From assembly GCA_051294375.1 (NCBI GenBank), contig CM119263.1, forward strand, positions 27,034,631 through 27,098,630: a stretch of DNA of 64,000 nucleotides, in the 5' to 3' direction. Position numbers and translations under genes: made by a program. Below are positions 35,455 through 47,729 of this stretch, piece after piece; within the stretch, counting starts at the first letter, position 1, and every line of letters begins with the position of its first letter. The notes beneath the pieces are model-generated. The model searched no databases. It had not been told where the DNA came from and worked only from the letters and a program-made list of their open reading frames with translations. The stretch is from Paraspadella gotoi (Eukaryota > Chaetognatha).

Positions 35455-36912
35455 TTTATTTCTATCTTTCTTTCTATCTCCCTTTCTTTCTTTCTTTCTT
35501 TCTTTCTTCCTCCCTTTCCCCTCTCTCGCCTGTCCCACAGTGACGACGGTGGCCCTGGACATGCAGATCGTGGCTCCGCTAAAAAGTCCTTTTGGAATTC
35601 CTTCTTTGGGTAAGACTTGATAAGTCCTCGAAACGTGTTTGTAATTCCGTCTTTGAGCTTAGGGGAATTTATTTATAGATTATAAATGGAACATGATGAG
35701 GCGACTTTACCACGGTCTCTCTCTAAACCCTTCCTCTCTCCTTCTTCTCCGAGCCGGTTAATCCACACGGTCACTTTGCCCAGCTTTGGCAATGACCTTA
35801 GACTGACCGGACACAGCAACGGGAACGATAAGACCGTAAGTCAAGTTGGTCCGGGCGATGATAAAAGTGGATCAGGAGAGAGCTCGTCTCATTCTTTTCT
35901 ACTTCTCTTACATCGTCACAATTCTTCACCTTCACCTTACTTTTATTATTACTATTTCGTCTTCTCCAATGAGCTATGTGATTTAATAATAAATAAAGGA
36001 GTTAAATAATTGATTGATTGAGGTTCAGTGTTGTTTGGTTGATTTTTTATTGAATACAAGACGCCGGAATTTAAATTTGAGTTGTTAATCCCCCAAAATA
36101 TTCAATCAATTCCATTCCGGGATTCGCTAATTTATTGTAAAATTTTTCCATTGTTTAACCAGACACACCCGGTTCCACCCTCATATCGTCCTGCATCCGC
36201 ACATTGATCTTCCCGCCAGGCGTCGCCACAAATTCCGCCGCAGCAGCCGGCGAAGGCGGAGGTGGGCCACCTTCTGAAGGATGGTCATATCCGCGGCGTC
36301 GCAAGCCGCGCCCGACGCCATGATACCGTAGATGGCGAACCGCATCGTGGAGTAGGTTCCCTAGGGAGGTAGAAGGGGGGATTGAGGTGGTTTGGGGGTG
36401 GTGGTGGTGGTGGAGGTGGTGGTGGAGGTGGTGGAGATGGTAGAGTGGGGTAGGCAGTTTAACGAATTAAAATGTTAGACGAACATGATAATTGATAAAC
36501 TAATAGTTTCATTTTTTTAAATTTATTTTAGTAGTTATTTATTATACTTATAATATTATATTATTCTATTTTTCTTTGCTTTATCTCAATTATTTTTTAC
36601 TTTTCATTTAAATCTATGTAGATGGCGCGATGGCGTCATCCAACGTGACTAATTTTTATCGGAGGTTGTGGTTTCTACTTCACGACAAGGTGGCAGGTGC
36701 ACCCCCACATGCACCTGACGAAACAAGGAGGCCGAGAGTCCGTTGTAGAGACCCAAAGGTCCATTCCTCTCGACGACCCGCTTCCCCAGCGCCACCATCC
36801 CCAGCTTGGGTCGATCCTGCTGCGTCTGCAGATGTACCTTGACCAGATCGAGCGGATGAGTGAAGCAGGCCGCGCCCATCGACGCCAAGCCTCCCATCCA
36901 CCACTTGGCCAC
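34850..36912 (-). CDS. SLC25A10: Mitochondrial dicarboxylate carrier (SLC25A10-type), most complete copy
   Basis: Exons on minus: 36912-36715, 36360-36160, 35657-35530 and 35191-34850. The first visible exon encodes MGGLASMGAACFTHPLDLVK, the first carrier signature PxDxxK in helix 1, then VHLQTQQ. Exon 2 has STMRFAIYGIM and GGFVATPGGKINVRMQ (the second repeat, reading clean only in the 37480-37680 copy). Exon 3 gives AQRRNYKHVF then, after an indel, SGATICMSRATVVTVGQ. Exon 4 gives GLYDIFKMS, the third signature QPLDVMKTR, GPLAFYKGLLPAWIRL and FLFFEQMRLNFG. Known family members exchange malate/succinate for phosphate across the inner mitochondrial membrane. The exon at 36912 begins after an acceptor, so a short start exon is missing. 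Exons 2 and 3 contain small indels. A GC rather than GT follows exon 3. Confidence 0.85.
35340..35520. repeat. (TTTC)n tetranucleotide repeat in the carrier's last intron
   Basis: TTTCTTTC runs with TATC/TACC interruptions. Equivalent tracts occur in the copies at ~38460-38640 and ~42080-42260. Confidence 0.9.
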
Positions 36913-37232
36913 CTGGCGGAAAATGAGAGAGAAACAAAGGGCAGAGCAAAGAGAAAATTGTATAAGGTAAAAATTAAGGTGGTCAATCTAACAGTTCTTA
37001 AACATAGGTTTGATAAATTTACTATTTCGGATCAAATGGCAATACCAATATCATTTATGAATACAATGGTGTGGATTTCCATGGTGTTTTGTCGCTCACT
37101 TTATATAAACAAAAAGTTAGGGTCAAAAAAGATAAGCTTATTAATCATTAATCATCCGTGACGTGTGTTTTTTTTTAAGCTTACATCTGACTCGGGTCTT
37201 AACATTTATGATATTCTCATAAAGGACTCGCC

Positions 37233-37242
37233 NNNNNNNNNN
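37233..37242. other. Assembly gap (10 N)
   Basis: Ten N. The bases before the gap (CTCATAAAGGACTCGCC) reappear after the 40499-40523 gap. Confidence 0.99.
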
Positions 37243-40180
37243 ACAATTCTTCACCTTCACCTTACTTTTATTATTACTATTTTTCGTCTTCTCCAATGAG
37301 CTATGTGATTTAATAATAATAAAGGAGTAAAATAATTGATTGATTGAGTCAGTGATTGTTTGGTTGATTTTGTTATTGAATACAAGACGCCGGAATTTAA
37401 ATTTGAGTTGTTAATCCCCCAAAATATTCATCAATTCCATTCCGGGATTCGCTAATTTATTGTAAAATTTATCCATTGTTTAACCAGACACACCCGGTTC
37501 CACCCTCATATCGTCCTGCATCCGCACATTGATCTTCCCGCCAGGCGTCGCCACAAATCCGCCGCAGCAGCCGGCGAAGGCGGAGGTGGCCACCTTCTGA
37601 AGGATGGTCATATCCGCGGCGTCGCAAGCCGCGCCCGACGCCATGATACCGTAGATGGCGAACCGCATCTCTCTCTCTCTAATCCTCTCTCTCTCGGGCT
37701 CGGGCTCGCGGCTCGGTCTCGCTGTCGGCCTTCGCGGCTTTGTCATTGTCCTCGTTTTTTCCCAAAAACAATAAATAACACATCAATATAAGCAGGGATA
37801 TTAATTTATTTTTAATGAATCAGTGGATAAAAGTTATTAAATTTAATTCAAACTCCTTCATTCTCCCACCTCTTCCTCTTCCTACTTCTTTGCCTTCTCT
37901 ATCTCTGCTCTCTATTCGTCTTCCCACCTGTTCCTCACATCCCTCTCTATCTCTTGCAAACGGCTTTTGGTAAGTTTCCAAAGTTTTGAGCTCATCTGTT
38001 CGAAAAAAGAGAAAAGTGAGAATCGTTTGTGGCGGAGCCTGATCCATTGCGGGCAGCAAGACCCCTTGAGAAACGCCAAGGGTCCCGACGTCTTGGGGTG
38101 TTGAGAAAGAAGTGGAGCACGCCCGTCTGCCAGACGGGGGCGGTTCAACACTCTCGTCTTCATCAACGTCCAAGGTTGGCGACAGAATGGCGGCGGCCGT
38201 GGCCCGCCAAGGCAGGAGGAGGTTCAAGTGGGGTCGCCCAGTCGTCTTTTGAATCATGGGCACACCGAGGGAAACATCTTGAAGATATCGTAGAGGCCCA
38301 CTCTGGCGGAAGTTGGTAGATAAGAGAGTTATGTCAACCTTTGATTGGTTTTTTGTTCTTTTGTTTGTTTTTTTTGTTGTTGTTGTTTTTTTTATGTTTT
38401 TTTTCGGCTCTTTTTCATTTTCTTTTCTTTATTTTGTTGTTTGTCCCTGCATGTCTTTCTTTACTTACTTCCTACTATTTCTTTTTCTTTCTTTTTTTCT
38501 AGTTTTCCTTTCCTTTTTTTTCGTTTCTTTTTTATCTCCCTTTTTCTTTTTTCTATCTTTCTTTTTTCTTCTTTCTTTCTTGTTCTTTCTTTCTTTCTTT
38601 CTGTGCTTTCTTCTGTTTCTTTCCTTTTTTCTTCTTCCTCCTTCCCTCTCTCGCTCTGTCCCACAGTGACGACCACGGTGGCCCTCTGGACAGATGCAGA
38701 TGCGTGGCTCCGTCGCTAAAAAGTCTCCTTTGGGAAAAATTCCTTCTTGGTAAGATTGAATGAGTCCAGTCGAAAACGTGTTTGTAATCCGTCTTATAGA
38801 GCTTAGGGGAGGAATTTATTTAATAGATATAAATGGAACTATGATGAGGCGACTTACAACAGGTTCTCATCGTCTCTAAACCCTTCCCTCGTCTCACTTC
38901 TTTTCTCGGAGGCCGGTTTTAATCAACTACGGTCACTTGGCCCTAGCTTTGGGCTAATGACGTTAGCTGACCATGACGCGACACAGCAACAGGGAACAGA
39001 ATAAAGACTCTTAAAAGTACCAAGTTGGTCCGGGCTGATGAATTTAAAAAGCTGATGTCAGGAGAGAGCTCGTCTCATTCTTTTCTGCACTTCTCTTACA
39101 TTCGTCATCAATCTTTACACCTTCACCTTACTTTTAATTATTACTATTTGTCGTTTCTTCTCAATAGCTAATGTGATTTTAAATAATAACAAGGAGTAAA
39201 ATAATATGATTTGATTGAGTCATGATTGTTTGGTTTGATTCTTTTTTATTGAATACAAGACGTCCCGGAATTTAAATATTGAGAGTTGTTAATCCCCAAA
39301 ATATTCATCATTCATTCCGGATTCGGCTTAATTTATTGTAAATTTTATATTCCTCATTGGTTTTAACACAGACACACCCGGTTCCACCCTCATATCGTCC
39401 TGGCAATCCGCACATTGATCTGCCCGGCCAGGCGGGCTCCCGCGCACAAATGCCGCCGCAGCAGCGCGGCGAAGGCGGAGGTGGCCCACCTTCTGATAGG
39501 ATGTCATATCCGCGGTCGTGGCAACGCGCGCTCCGTAGTCGCATGATAACGCGTAGATGGCGAAGCCGCATGGTGGAGTAAGGTTTCCCTAGGGAGGTTA
39601 GAAGGGGGGATTGAGGTGGTTGCGGGCTGGGGTGGTGGGGTGGCGTGGTGGGTGGTGGTGGGGTGTGTTTAGATGGTAGTAGTGGGGTAGGCGAGTTTAA
39701 AACTTGAATAAAAATGTTAAGTAACGAAACATGATTAATGGTGATAACACTAATAGTTTCATTTTTTTTAAATTTATTTTGTTAGTAGTTTATTTTATTA
39801 TACTTATAATATTTTATATTATTCCTATTTTCTTTGCTTTATCTCAATTAATTTTTTACTTTTCATTTAAATCTATGTAGATGGCGCGATGGCGTCATCC
39901 AACGTTCCACCTAATTTTTATCGGAGGTTGTGGTTTCTACTTCACACGACAAGGTGGCAGGTGCACCCCACATGCACTGAACGAACACATAGGAGGCCGA
40001 GAGTCCGTAGTAGAGACCCCAAGAGGTCCATTCCTCTCGACGACCTCCGCTTTCCCAGCGCAACCATCCCCAGCTTGGTCGATCCCTGGCTGCGTCTGCA
40101 GTATGTACCTTGACCAGAACGAGCGGATGAGTGAGCAGGGCGCGCCATAGAACGCCAAGCCTGCCCAATCCACGCACTTG
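37243..40180 (-). pseudogene. Second, error-laden copy of the SLC25A10-type gene
   Basis: A clean exon-2 copy (37480-37680) encodes MRFAIYGIMASGAACDAADM and GGFVATPGGKINVRMQ. It is followed by a full-order but indel-filled copy: exon 4 ~37960-38290, exon 3 ~38660-38800, exon 2 ~39370-39580 and exon 1 ~39960-40190. No exon of that second part keeps one frame. Positions 37681-38602 are identical to 41298-42219, indels included. This is best read as unpolished sequence duplicated during gap filling rather than a biological pseudogene. Confidence 0.65.
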
Positions 40181-40498
40181 GCCACCTTGGCGAAAATGAG
40201 AGAGAACAAGGGCAGAGCAAAAGAGAAAATTGTATAAAGGTAATAATTAAGGTGGTAATCTAACAGTTTCTTAGACGATATGGTTTGATAATTTACTATT
40301 CGGGAATCAAATGGCATACCAATAGTCATTTATGATACAAATGGTGTGGGATGTCCATGGTGTTTTGTCGCTCACTTTATATAAAAGAAAGTTAGGGTCA
40401 AAAAAGATAAGCCTTTATAATCTTATCATCCGTGAGTGTGTTTTTTTTAAGCTTAACATCTGATCGGGTCTTAACATTTTGATAATTCTCATGAAAGG

Positions 40499-40523
40499 NN
40501 NNNNNNNNNNNNNNNNNNNNNNN
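40499..40523. other. Assembly gap (25 N)
   Basis: Flanked on both sides by versions of CTCATAAAGGACTCGCC, so the contig ends overlap. Confidence 0.99.
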
Positions 40524-41250
40524 CATAAAGGACTCGCCTAAATAGTTCGAATAAACAGTTTTTCGTCTAAAAAAAAACAGAAATGACTGACCCTTGGTCG
40601 CCCATCTCCGTCGCTCAAGCTTAGACTCCAGAATCCAGTGATGGAAAGATCCATGACGTCAACTCCCTCGTCAACCGACGAACACCTCCGACTCGCGACT
40701 CAAATATTTTCCTTTTGATTTTCTCTTCAAAATCGATCCAGCGTCGCCGCGCATCCTCGTCGATCTTCGGCCTTCCAATCCGTTGGAATCCGCTTGGAAA
40801 GTTGAACGGAAAGGCGGCGTTCTAAGGACATTTTGTTTTGGCGGGAAAATTTTTGAGGGGGAAAATAAAACAATTAATGGGTAAAACTGGCGATTAGGAA
40901 TTATTGTGGGATGGGTGAGGACCATGCGTCAAAAATAAAATTTGAGATTATATTTATTATGGTTTATTCTTAATAAAAAAAAATATAACCTGTCTTTAGC
41001 TTCTTCTTGAATAGCCGAATTCTTTCTTCTGTTATTAACTTTCTCTAAGTTTTATAAATGTGATTAAAATTGTCCTAATATAAAATCAATAATAAATAAC
41101 ATTTTTTAACTCTCGAGAATCGCCCGCGCTACTTTAAAAATTTTGAAACGAACGTTGAAAGTTTAAATTCCATTTCTGGAATTCCCCTTCCCCTCAATTA
41201 AATCGGCCATTTCAGATCTGGAATTAAGTGGCACGGGGAAAGAGGAGAGA
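40524..41250. repeat. Segment duplicated at 43995-44715
   Basis: Near-identical apart from scattered single-base indels. It includes a candidate short exon near 40680-40831, discussed under the 44134-44311 entry. Confidence 0.85.
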
Positions 41251-41287
<37 letters not shown>

Positions 41288-41297
41288 CTCTCTCTCT

Positions 41298-43700
41298 AAT
41301 CCTCTCTCTCTCGGGCTCGGGCTCGCGGCTCGGTCTCGCTGTCGGCCTTCGCGGCTTTGTCATTGTCCTCGTTTTTTCCCAAAAACAATAAATAACACAT
41401 CAATATAAGCAGGGATATTAATTTATTTTTAATGAATCAGTGGATAAAAGTTATTAAATTTAATTCAAACTCCTTCATTCTCCCACCTCTTCCTCTTCCT
41501 ACTTCTTTGCCTTCTCTATCTCTGCTCTCTATTCGTCTTCCCACCTGTTCCTCACATCCCTCTCTATCTCTTGCAAACGGCTTTTGGTAAGTTTCCAAAG
41601 TTTTGAGCTCATCTGTTCGAAAAAAGAGAAAAGTGAGAATCGTTTGTGGCGGAGCCTGATCCATTGCGGGCAGCAAGACCCCTTGAGAAACGCCAAGGGT
41701 CCCGACGTCTTGGGGTGTTGAGAAAGAAGTGGAGCACGCCCGTCTGCCAGACGGGGGCGGTTCAACACTCTCGTCTTCATCAACGTCCAAGGTTGGCGAC
41801 AGAATGGCGGCGGCCGTGGCCCGCCAAGGCAGGAGGAGGTTCAAGTGGGGTCGCCCAGTCGTCTTTTGAATCATGGGCACACCGAGGGAAACATCTTGAA
41901 GATATCGTAGAGGCCCACTCTGGCGGAAGTTGGTAGATAAGAGAGTTATGTCAACCTTTGATTGGTTTTTTGTTCTTTTGTTTGTTTTTTTTGTTGTTGT
42001 TGTTTTTTTTATGTTTTTTTTCGGCTCTTTTTCATTTTCTTTTCTTTATTTTGTTGTTTGTCCCTGCATGTCTTTCTTTACTTACTTCCTACTATTTCTT
42101 TTTCTTTCTTTTTTTCTAGTTTTCCTTTCCTTTTTTTTCGTTTCTTTTTTATCTCCCTTTTTCTTTTTTCTATCTTTCTTTTTTCTTCTTTCTTTCTTGT
42201 TCTTTCTTTCTTTCTTTCTTTTTCTTCTGTTTTCTTATCTTTTTTCTTTTCTTCCTCCTTCCCCTCTCTCGCTCTGTCCCACAGTGATACGACGGTGGCC
42301 CCTGGACATGCAGATTCGTGGCTCCGCCTAAAAAAGTCCTCTTGGAATTCCTTCTTTGGTAAAGACGTTGATGAGTCCATCGAAAACGTGTTTGTAATCC
42401 GTCTTTGAGCTTAGGGGAAATTTATTTATACGATTATAAATGGAACATGATGAGGCGACTTACAACAGGTTCTCCTCTCTCTAAACCCTTCCTCTCTCCT
42501 CTTTCTCCGAGCCGGTTTAATCCACACGGTCACTTGCCCTAGCTTTGGCTAATGACTTTAAGACACTGACCGGACAGCAGCAACGGGAACGATAAGACTT
42601 AAGTAAAGTTGGTCCGGGCGATGATAAAAGCTGATCTCAGGAGAGAGCTCGTCTCATTCTTTCTACTTCTCTTACATCAGTCATCAATCTTCACCTTCAC
42701 CTTACTTTTATTATTACTATTTTCGTTTCTCGCAATGAGCTATGTGATTTAATAATAAAAGGAGTAAAATAATCTGATTGATCTGAGTCTGATTGTTTGG
42801 GAGAATGTAGATTCTTTTAATTGAATACAAGACGTCCGGAATTTAAATTTGAGTTGTTATCCCCCAAGATATTCATCAATTGCATTCACGGTTCGCTAAT
42901 TTTATTGTACAATTTTTCCATTGTTTAAGCCAGACAGCAACCCGGTTCCACCTCATATCGTCTGGGCACCGCACATTGAATCTGCCCAGCCCAGGCGTCG
43001 CCACAAATCCGCCGCAGCAGCGCGGCGAAGGCGGAGGTGGCCACCTTCTGAGGATGTCATGATCCGCGGCCGTCGCAACGCGCGCCCGACCGCGCATGAT
43101 ACCGTAGATGGCGAACCGCATGGTGGAGGTAGGTTCCCTAGGGAGGTAGAAGAGGCGGGATTGAGTGGTTTGGGGGTGGTGGTGGTGGAGTGGTGGAGAT
43201 GGTAGAGTGGGGTAGGCAGTTTAACGAATTAAAATGTTAAGACGAACATGATTAATTGATAAACTAAAGTTTCATTTTTTTTAAATTTATTTTAGTAGTT
43301 ATTTATTATATTATAATATTTATATTATTATATTTTTCCCTTTGCTTTATCTCAATTAATTTTTTACTTTTCATTTAAATCTATGTAGAGTGGCGCGATT
43401 GGCGTCATCCAACGTTCGACTAATTTTTATCGGAGGTTGTGGTTTCTACTTCATCGAAACAAGGTGGCAGGTGCACCCCACATGCACCTGACGAACACAT
43501 AGGAGGCCGAGAGGTCCGTAGTAGAGACCGCCAAGGTCCATTCCTCTTCGACGGACCCCGCTTTCACCAGCGCCCACCATCCCCAGCTTGGTCGGATCCT
43601 GCTGCGTCTGCAGATGTACCTTGACCAGAATCGAGCCGGATGAGGAGCAGGCCGCCATAGACGCGCAAGCCTCCAACACGCATTGGCCACCTTGGCGAAA
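41298..43700 (-). pseudogene. Third, error-laden copy of the SLC25A10-type gene
   Basis: Same exon order as the first copy: exon 4 ~41577-41900, exon 3 ~42285-42405, exon 2 ~42940-43130 and exon 1 ~43490-43700. It has frequent single-base indels. Exon 3 here reads TDYKHVFDGLINVFTKEGIP in one frame, which the first copy has lost. Conversely the first copy keeps AQRRNY. The copies together restore a carrier-like exon 3, which argues for sequencing error. Confidence 0.65.
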
Positions 43701-44133
43701 CATGAGAGAGAAACAAGGGCAGAGCAAAGAGAAAATTGTATAAAGGTGAATAATTAAGGTGGTCAATCTAACAGTTTCTTAGACATATGGTTGTAATTTA
43801 CTATTTCCGGAATCAAATGGCAATACCAACATCATTTATGATACAATGGTGTGGATGTTCCATTGGTGTTTTGTCGCTCACTTTATATAAAAAAAAGTTA
43901 GGGTCAAAAAAGATAAGCCTTATTAATCATTATCATCCGTGACGTGTGTTTTTTTTTAAGCTTAACATCTGACTCGGGTCTTAACATTTATGATAATTCT
44001 CATAAAGGCTCGCCTAAATAGTTCGAATAAACAGTTTTTTTGTCTAAAAAAAACAGAAATGACTGACCCTTGGTCGCCCATCTCCGTGCTCAAAGCTTAG
44101 ACTCCAGAATCCAGTGATGGAAGATCCATGACG

Positions 44134-44311
44134 TCACTCCCTCGTCAGACCGACGAACACCTCCGACTCGCGACTCAAATATTTTCCCTTTTGATTTTCT
44201 CTTTCAAAAGCGATCCCAGCGTCGCCGCGCATCCTCGTCGATCTTCGGCCTTCCAATCCGTTGGAATCCGCTTGGAAAGTTGTGAACGGAAAGGCGGCGT
44301 TCTAAGGACAT
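44134..44311 (-). CDS. Possible small exon or gene start with an E2F-like site
   Basis: ATG at 44311-44309, then SLERRLSVHNFPSGFQRIGR and PKIDEDARRRWDRF. A one-base shift then continues ERENQKGKYLSRESEVFVGL to a stop. Codons are CpG-rich like other exons here. Just upstream on the same strand is TTTTCCCGCCAAAA, a strong E2F consensus, ~5 bases before the ATG. The duplicate at 40831-40680 differs by indels. No family was recognised. Confidence 0.35.
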
Positions 44312-44728
44312 TTTGTTTTGGCGGGAAAATTTTTGAGGGGAAAATAAAACAATTAATGGGTAAAATGGCGATTAGGAATTATTGTGGGATGGTGTGAGGA
44401 CCATGCGTCAAAAATAAAATTTGAGATATATTTATTATGGTTTATTCTTAATAAAAAAATAAAATATAACCGTCTTTAGCTTCTTCTTGAATAGCCGAAT
44501 TCTTTCTTCTGTTATTAACTTTCTCTAAGTTTTATAATGTGATTAAAATTGTCCTAATATATAAATTCAATAATAAATAACATTTTTTTAACTCTCGAGA
44601 AATCGCCGCGCCTACTTTAAAATTTTGAAACGACGTTGAAAGTTTAATTCCATTTCTGAATTCCCCTTCCCCTCAATATAATGGCCATTTCAGATCTGGA
44701 ATTAAGTGGCACGGGGAAAGAGGAGAGA

Positions 44729-44729
<1 letters not shown>

Positions 44730-44783
<54 letters not shown>

Positions 44784-44940
44784 AGAGAGGGAGAGAGAGA
44801 GAGAGAGTGAGAGATGAGAGCGANNNNNNNNNNNNNNNNNNNNNNNNNCAGAGAAGAGAGATGAGACAGAGATGATGACCGAGAAATATGAGTGGAGAAG
44901 AGATAAGAGAGAGAAGAGAAAGAGACGAGAGGAGAGAGGG
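44730..44940. repeat. (GA)n tract with an assembly gap (44824-44848)
   Basis: GAGAGA repeats flank 25 N. Confidence 0.9.
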
Positions 44941-45555
44941 AGCGATTCGTTATCGGGCGTTTATCCTTCTGGCGAATTCGTCTGCGGGGAGCGGAACCAT
45001 TTCCCGTCTCATACAACTCGTTTGATTTCCATTTATGCGCTTTAAGAGTGAGTAATATTCTCATGAATCCTTTCGAATTGCGTCACCGGCGCCCATCGAC
45101 CGGCGCTTCTCTCTCCCCCCCCATCGCCCCATTTTGATCTCTATCACGGCGCGCTCCTTATTCCTTCCAGGGAGGGAGGGGAGGTCGACGGTTAAGAGTG
45201 GAGACGATATCGCCCGAGTTAAGAAAGAAAAACTCGTCAATGTCAATACAGTATGTACATTGTACAAATATATGTTATTTACATCTATATATAACAACTT
45301 ATATTTATATAAATGAATGATAAATAACCTTGGTTTGCACAACAATTTAAATCCGTGAGAAGAAAAGTTGGACGAACCATTATTATATTAAGGTTAAAAT
45401 AGGATTTGTTCTTTTTCTATTCTCTGCTCTAATAGGAAATCTTTTCGATAATCGCGCTAATCGCCGCTTCCCCTGTCCCCTAATTCGTCTTCTTCCCCTC
45501 TCCCCTCCTCCTCCTCCTCTCCAACGTCACTCGTTCCTTCGCTTCTTCGCTTTCA
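44936..45555. repeat. Segment duplicated at 45686-46300
   Basis: Both begin GAGAGGGAGCGATTCGTTATC and run in parallel for ~610 bp with scattered indels. This is another probable contig-end overlap left in the assembly. Confidence 0.85.
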
Positions 45556-46289
45556 GTTTGAGATTCACGCTCGATTGCCGCACGTTTCCGGAGCCGAAGC
45601 CGCAGCCCGAACAACCGCAGTCGGAAGCCGGCGGCCACCGCGGCGCGACGCCTAGCGGCCGCGATCGCGCATTTGCGTGCGCGGAGAGAGAGGGAGCGAT
45701 TCGTTATCGGGCGTTTATCCCTTCTGGCGAATTCGTCTGCGGGGAGCGGAACCCATTTCCCGTCTCATTACAACTCGTTTGATTTCCATTTATGCGCTTA
45801 AGAGTGATAATATTCTCATGAATCCTTCGAATTGCGTCACCGCCCCTCGACCGGCGCTTCTCTCTCCCCCCCCCATCGCCCCCATTTTGATCTCTATCAC
45901 GGCGCGCTCCTTATTCCTTCCCAGGGAGGGAGGGGAGGTCGACGGTTAAGAGTGGAGACGATATCGCCCGAGTTAAGAAAGAAAACCGTCAATGTCAATA
46001 CAGTATGTACATTGTACAAATATATGTTATTTACATCTATATTATAACAACTTATATTTATTAAATGAATGATAAATACCTTGGTTTGCACAACAATTAA
46101 ATCCGTGAGAGAAAAGTTGGACGAACCATTAATTATATTTAAGTTAAAAGAGGATTTGTTCTTTTTCTATTTCTGCTCTAATAGGAAATCTTTTTCGATA
46201 ATCGCGCTAATCGCCGCTTCCCCTGTCCCCTATTCGTCTTCTTCCCCCTCTTCCTCCTCCTCCTCCTCCAACGTCACTCGTTCGCTTCT

Positions 46290-46450
46290 TCGCTTTCAGT
46301 TTCGAGATTCACGCTCGATTGCCGCACGTTTCCGGAGCCGGAAGCCCGCAGCCCGAAGCCGCAGTCGAGAGCCGCGGCCAGCGCGCGACGCTAGCGGCCG
46401 CGATCGCCGCATTTTCTGCGCCGTCGTAATCACTTTCCTGGCGTGCGCCA

Positions 46451-46513
<63 letters not shown>

Positions 46514-46760
46514 GCCACGTGCGCGCGCCGCGGAAAAAGATTCGCTGCAACACGTGGGGTCTTAATGTCTTTCCGACGCGGCGCGCGACGACGGCCGGCG
46601 AATCGCGCGAAATTGAGGGGGGGGGGGAACGGAATCTTTCCCCTCTTGTCTCGTAACGCCGGCTGCGGATCTTGAAAAGATTGACCAATCAGAAACGAGA
46701 GACTTCGGATAATTGACCAATAGTTGCCAGGTAGCGGCCGCTTGGCCGTCGAAAACGATA
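46290..46760. promoter_or_regulatory. CpG-island promoter with two CACGTG E-boxes and two CCAAT boxes
   Basis: CpG-dense DNA. CACGTG occurs at 46516-46521 and 46551-46556. GACCAATCAG (46683-46692) and TTGACCAATAG (46713-46722) match the NF-Y consensus. A (GA)n run lies at 46450-46510. The transcript it serves is not identified. An error-rich duplicate of the left part lies at ~45545-45680. Confidence 0.5.
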
Positions 46761-47079
46761 TTGAAAGGACAAATCGCCGCAGAGAAATTCGTAAACGTGA
46801 GGGGATGATGTCGTTTGAGCGAAAAGTCTCGACCTGTCTCCGTGGCTGCTCTTGGTTAAGAGCGTAGGAGGCGTGGTCAGTTGTTATTTGCGCGTTCCAG
46901 GGTAATTCGATCGTAATTTTCAAGGGGGGATGCATATGTAAAATTCTAGTGAAAGGTAAGAAGAGGAATTGTTGTTGTCGTTAAAGTGCATAATTTTTTT
47001 AAAGTAATCATTTAATTCTACTACTTACTACACGACAGCAACCACTACAACAACAACTACAGACAACAAGGGATTAAAC

Positions 47080-47252
<173 letters not shown>

Positions 47253-47729
47253 TGTATGTATGTATTGAATGTATAAAACAGATACGGCCTTGGGGCACGC
47301 CTAAATGGCGGCCTATACAGCCTTTTAAGTAAAGTACAGTTTTAAATTATGGATGTTTAAAATACAATTCAAGATTTTGAAAATAACTTTTCAAACAAAA
47401 AAACGAATAACTTTCAAAACCAAAAAACGATAAAATTGGTAATAGATGAATGCAAAAAAATAAAAAGTTAAAAAGAAGAATGTGTTAGTGGCAATAACAA
47501 CCATAAAACTCTATAACAGCATTGGTTTGAACTTCTTATGCTTCCGTCTCTAGCAAAATGTTGAGTGGAGATTTGTGAGATTTGGGATTTTTTTAGATCT
47601 AGTTCGTTCTAAAATTGGTTTGAGAGGAATTGTTTTTCACAAATATCCTTTAATCTTTTTTTACGCTTTTGAAATAATTAAGACTGTTATTTTCAAAGTA
47701 GGTATAGCCTGCAGCGTCATAGACTAGTT

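Noticed and set aside
35232-35620. Phe/Leu/Ser-rich 'membrane protein' frames
   Set aside because: They come from TTTC repeats in the carrier's intron.
37480-43700. Recent biological triplication of the carrier gene
   Set aside because: Identical indel damage in a shared block and overlapping contig ends at gaps point to an assembly artefact instead.
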